Shown here: positions 6,158 through 7,031 of the stretch, one piece after another | How positions within the stretch are numbered: position 1 is the stretch's first letter | How the letters are laid out: each line of letters starts with the position of its first letter | From: JACCUZ01 sp038246575 | GTDB taxonomy: Bacteria > Actinomycetota > Actinomycetes > JACCUZ01 | Assembly (NCBI GenBank): GCA_038246575.1 | Contig: JBBRVU010000202.1 | Span: forward strand, 1-7,031 | Length of the DNA stretch: 7,031 bases | Direction of reading: 5' to 3' | Made by a program: the position numbers and the translations under genes | Notes under the pieces: generated by a model | Databases searched by the model: none | Told to the model about the DNA's origin: nothing | The model's input: the letters and a program-made list of their open reading frames with translations, nothing else

Positions 6158-6492
6158 CCAATCCACAGCCTCAACGGCGGAGGCGGTTCGCGGTGGGACG
6201 GCACCTGCTGGCTGCATGGCCGAGGTCGGGCGGGCAGGTGTCGGGCACGGGCGCAGCCGCGAACTTCGGGTGTGCCGATTGCGCGACCGCCGCGCGCCTC
6301 CTGCCGTGCGGCACCGTGCGCCTCCTGGCAGGGTCGCACCTCGGGCGATCGCCAGGCCAGTACCGCACCGCGGACGGACCCGCGGCGGGCGCCGGACCGG
6401 ACGGAACGCAGGTATCGGAGGACAGACGACGAGGCGCACACCCTCCACAAGCAAGGGCCGCGGCCCCGACCGGACCGACGTACTCTGCCACC
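6158..6492. other. Region without a convincing gene
   Basis: A plus frame opens with GTG at 6154, overlapping the receptor stop, and joins the frame of the next gene. Its codons before 6493 lack third-position G/C bias and its residues are low-complexity Arg/Gly/Ala, so I do not treat it as coding. It contains a 10-bp direct repeat, GCGCCTCCTG, at 6294-6303 and 6318-6327 (24-bp period). I see nothing else that can be named apart from the candidate promoter at its end. Confidence 0.4.
6481..6486 (+). promoter_or_regulatory. Candidate -10 hexamer TACTCT for a leaderless transcript
   Basis: TACTCT fits the actinobacterial -10 consensus TANNNT and ends 6 bases before the GTG at 6493, the spacing that puts the transcription start on the start codon. 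No recognisable -35 is seen, which is common for such promoters. Confidence 0.4.
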
Positions 6493-6753
6493 GTGGGCCC
6501 CGACGTCCAGTACGGCAGCGACCTGGCGGCGCGGAAGGCACTCGGTGACTCCGCTCGGCTCTGGGCGAATGCTGAGGCGAACCGCGTCCTGGACGATCTC
6601 GTCGAGGGTTCGGACTCCCTCTGCCTCGACGAGTTGCACGCACGCCTGGTCGGGCGTCTGTGTGATGCAGGGATCGTCGTCCCGGCCGGTTCGCTGGCCG
6701 TCCGACGGCAGTTGGAGCGGCGCCTCACCATGGGGCGGGCCTCGCAGCAGTGA
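6493..6753 (+). CDS. Hypothetical 86-residue protein
   Basis: I do not recognise this protein. From GTG 6493 the codons become strongly G/C at position three, while the same frame upstream is not, so the start is set by codon use and by the -10 element just before it. The product looks mostly helical: LAARKALGDSARLWANAEA, then DDLVEGSDSLCLDELHARLV, then a basic segment RRQLERRL near the end. It carries one Cys pair (residues about 44 and 60), no signal peptide and no membrane segment. A small soluble, perhaps protein-binding, helical product is all that can be said. It stands 335 bases after the receptor gene, so it is probably transcribed separately. Confidence 0.55.
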   Translation: MGPDVQYGSDLAARKALGDSARLWANAEANRVLDDLVEGSDSLCLDELHARLVGRLCDAGIVVPAGSLAVRRQLERRLTMGRASQQ

Positions 6754-6777
6754 TCTCATCACTCGGTCGCAGGTCTC

Positions 6778-6870
6778 TCACGCGCGGCCGCGCCGCCCCA
6801 GGTAGATCCAGCCCCACTCGTCCAGGGCCTCGACTAACACGCCGATGTAGAGGACGCCGAACTCGTCGAC
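6778..6870 (-). pseudogene. C-terminal remnant of an unknown protein
   Basis: On the minus strand a 30-codon stretch reads VDEFGVLYIGVL, then EALDEWGWIYLGRR, and ends at a TGA (6778-6780). Nearly every third base is G or C, so it looks like a true coding piece. It has no start, and the codon directly upstream is a TAG supplied by the CTATGCCGA repeat, so the rest of the gene has been cut away. It contains one TTA codon, rare in high-GC actinomycetes. I do not recognise the family. Confidence 0.4.
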
Positions 6871-6922
6871 CTATGCCGACCTCGGCATAGCTCGACCTAT
6901 GCCGACCCCGTGACTATGCCGA
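6866..6922. repeat. CTATGCCGA repeat cluster with a near-perfect palindrome
   Basis: CTATGCCGA occurs at 6871-6879, 6897-6905 and 6914-6922, and its reverse complement at 6882-6890. The first copy and the inverted copy form 9-bp arms around a 2-base spacer. TCGACCTATGCCGACC is repeated exactly at 6866-6881 and 6892-6907 (26-bp period). The form suits a dimeric regulator's operator, or a REP/MITE-like dispersed repeat. Each plus-oriented copy carries a TAG stop on the minus strand. Confidence 0.75.
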
Positions 6923-7003
6923 GGGCCTTGGGGGCAGGGTCGCCTGGCGAGCCGTCATGCTGCTGACTGCGCGTTCGTCGCTGGTTGAGATGTCTGCATA
7001 GTC
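6912..7003. repeat. Imperfect 11-bp inverted repeat bounding 92 bp
   Basis: GACTATGCCGA (6912-6922) and TCTGCATAGTC (6993-7003) match as inverted repeats at 10 of 11 positions, so the last repeat copy has a diverged, oppositely oriented partner 70 bases away. This is compatible with a small non-autonomous element, but no flanking duplication is evident. Confidence 0.4.
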
Positions 7004-7031
7004 GCGGGCCAGGCTCGGTCTCCGAGGGAAG
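6914..7031 (-). other. Possible C-terminal end of a gene entering from the right edge
   Basis: One minus-strand frame is open from the window edge to a TAG (6914-6916) and begins with a moderately protein-like segment, SLARDYADISTSDERAVSSM, before turning low-complexity. The stop lies inside a CTATGCCGA repeat. It is too short to identify and may be chance. Confidence 0.2.

Noticed and set aside
5243..6643. 466-codon minus-strand open frame opposite the metal receptor
   Set aside because: Antisense shadow of a well-supported family member; composition and lack of motifs do not suggest a protein.
6866..6922. CRISPR array
   Set aside because: Repeats are only 9-16 bases with irregular 17- and 26-bp spacing and inverted copies; no spacers or cas genes.

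Overview
The window is about 70% G+C, and its real genes carry G or C at most third codon positions and use GTG and TTG starts freely. This suggests a high-GC actinomycete; nothing fixes the genus. The mixture of an insertion sequence, a lone defence-like ATPase, decayed genes, an antitoxin without a toxin and short inverted repeats looks like an accessory, frequently rearranged stretch rather than a conserved operon.

Layout. 1-113 is the flank or right end of an insertion sequence. 114-1364 (minus) is an intact IS110-family transposase/recombinase, preceded on its own strand by a structured non-coding leader (about 1369-1550) where this family encodes its bridge RNA. 1598-3505 (minus, possibly starting at 3661) is an intact fusion of an N-terminal PD-(D/E)xK nuclease and a DUF2075/Schlafen-group-3-type superfamily 1 helicase. 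It is the best candidate here for an anti-phage system, and it is a single gene. 3506-4003 has no convincing gene. 4004-4813 (plus) is a decay zone: a small fragment that may come from a winged-helix protein, followed by a HhH-GPD (endonuclease III-like) glycosylase gene broken by four single-base indels that can each be placed by eye.

4946-5167 (plus) is a complete VapB-type ribbon-helix-helix antitoxin with no toxin after it. Where a toxin would be expected there is a 72-bp element bounded by a perfect 9-bp inverted repeat with a nested hairpin. 5384-6157 (plus) is an intact helical-backbone metal receptor (BtuF/TroA-like) without a signal peptide. 6158-6492 holds no convincing gene. 6493-6753 (plus) is an 86-residue unknown protein, probably read from a leaderless transcript. 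The right edge (6778-7031) holds a short minus-strand coding remnant and a cluster of CTATGCCGA repeats in both orientations.

The genes do not form one pathway. The transposase and its leader RNA form one unit, and the nuclease-helicase probably acts alone. The glycosylase and antitoxin pieces look like leftovers of earlier gene content. The receptor and the small unknown protein are intact but have no visible partners.
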